A stretch of DNA of 40,641 nt from Lachnospiraceae bacterium. GTDB taxonomy: Bacteria > Bacillota > Clostridia > Lachnospirales > Lachnospiraceae. The notes beneath the pieces were generated by a model. The model ran no database searches. It saw only the letters and a program-made list of their open reading frames with translations, and was not told where the DNA came from. Of the stretch, positions 40,366 to 40,641 are shown piece after piece. A program made the translations under genes and the position numbers. Location: positions 1 to 40,641 of the forward strand of contig JAGAOO010000033.1 of the NCBI GenBank assembly GCA_017623675.1. Direction: 5' to 3'. Position 1 is the first letter of the stretch, and each line of letters starts with the position of its first letter.

Positions 40366-40639
40366 CCTGCAACCGCGGTTTTAAGGATATATATTCCCGC
40401 ACGACACGCAAACGCACTTCGTGCTCAGGGGTAGTGCACTGATGTGCACGTAGGTCGTAAGGAATCCTCCCACTTCGTGGGTCCCTCCTTGCGACAAGAA
40501 GCGCTCCAGCCAGCACGTAGCGGTACGTAAGGCTGTGCATCCAGATATCATGTATTATTGATTGCAAAGCACAGCCTAAGTACCGACGTGCTTCTAAGGT
40601 CGTTGCGGAAACATATACCCTCAAAACCGCTGCTGTAGG
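40366..40639. repeat. Structured palindromic repeat, ~274 bp
   Basis: The ends form imperfect inverted repeats of about 40 bases (40366-40405 with 40598-40639, core GCGGTTTT/AAAACCGC). Between them lie at least four hairpins: 40414-40424 (GCAC/GTGC), 40434-40449 (GTGCAC twice), 40454-40495 (GTCGTAAGGA pairing with TCCTTGCGAC around a CCCAC/GGGTG-type inner stem) and a long one at 40514-40592. Stems keep pairing through wobble bases. A minus-strand frame of 89 codons runs through it but is forced by the palindromes and looks non-coding. It fits a MITE-like dispersed repeat or a large structured RNA. It ends at the window edge, so its true right boundary is not certain. Confidence 0.6.
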
Positions 40640-40641
40640 AA

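Noticed and set aside
40355-40624. 89-codon minus-strand frame at the right edge
   Set aside because: It is contained in the palindromic repeat; its composition follows the hairpins and there is no proper ribosome binding site.

Overview
The window looks like chromosome of a low-to-moderate GC Firmicute, most likely a gut-type Lachnospiraceae (Clostridia). The evidence is strong AGGAGG-type ribosome binding sites, TTGACA/TATAAT promoters, the gene families present (TFIIB-type zinc-ribbon protein, CD1871A-like CXXC peptide with an NapH-like ferredoxin, CUT2 sugar importer with a LacI regulator) and two highly structured repeats of a kind I associate with that family. The genus cannot be fixed from the sequence alone. 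No rRNA, tRNA, CRISPR array, transposase or prophage was seen.

Layout. 1-1792 (minus): an intracellular GH5 glycosidase followed by an AraC regulator that runs off the left edge. 1973-3335 (minus): a two-zinc-ribbon membrane protein and a coupled 58-residue single-TM protein. 3499-4986 (plus): a Lon-like AAA+ ATPase without a protease domain. 5100-6323 (minus): argG. 6767-16224 (plus): a tightly packed signalling operon encoding a secreted solenoid-like protein, a membrane FecR/InlB-repeat protein, a cNMP-binding SpoIIE phosphatase, a CHASE2 class III nucleotide cyclase, an RsbW-like kinase, a STAS antagonist, a diguanylate cyclase and PilT. It runs without a gap into an OmpR/histidine-kinase pair (16225-17807) that ends at a terminator. 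17917-21271: ABC transporter ATPase and permease plus an S41-type membrane protease. 21307-27313: a structured repeat in the leader of a hybrid histidine kinase, then a double-REC regulator and an unusual LacI protein with two sugar-binding-like domains, joined by 4-nt ATGA overlaps.

27334-33757: a fructoside-use locus controlled by four identical TTTACGTAAA operators. It encodes a CUT2 binding lipoprotein, ATPase and permease, an intracellular GH32 fructosidase and a PfkB fructokinase. 33970-34620: a HAD phosphatase convergent with pyruvate kinase (34621-36033, minus) with no intervening base. 36181-38023 (minus): a redox cassette with an NapH-like 4Fe-4S membrane protein, a CD1871A-like CXXC peptide, a TlpA-like lipoprotein and an apparent decayed tetR start. 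38243-40336 (plus): a chemoreceptor. 40366-40639: a palindromic structured repeat.

The best candidate for an undescribed system is the 6767-16224 operon. It places surface sensing, predicted cAMP synthesis and cAMP binding, a partner-switching module, c-di-GMP synthesis and a pilus-retraction motor in one transcription unit. The inferred circuit is: surface or envelope input, then CHASE2 cyclase, cAMP, cNMP-gated phosphatase, STAS/RsbW switch, with outputs to c-di-GMP and twitching. The second point of interest is the phosphorelay translationally coupled to a double-sensor LacI protein next to its phased operator array.
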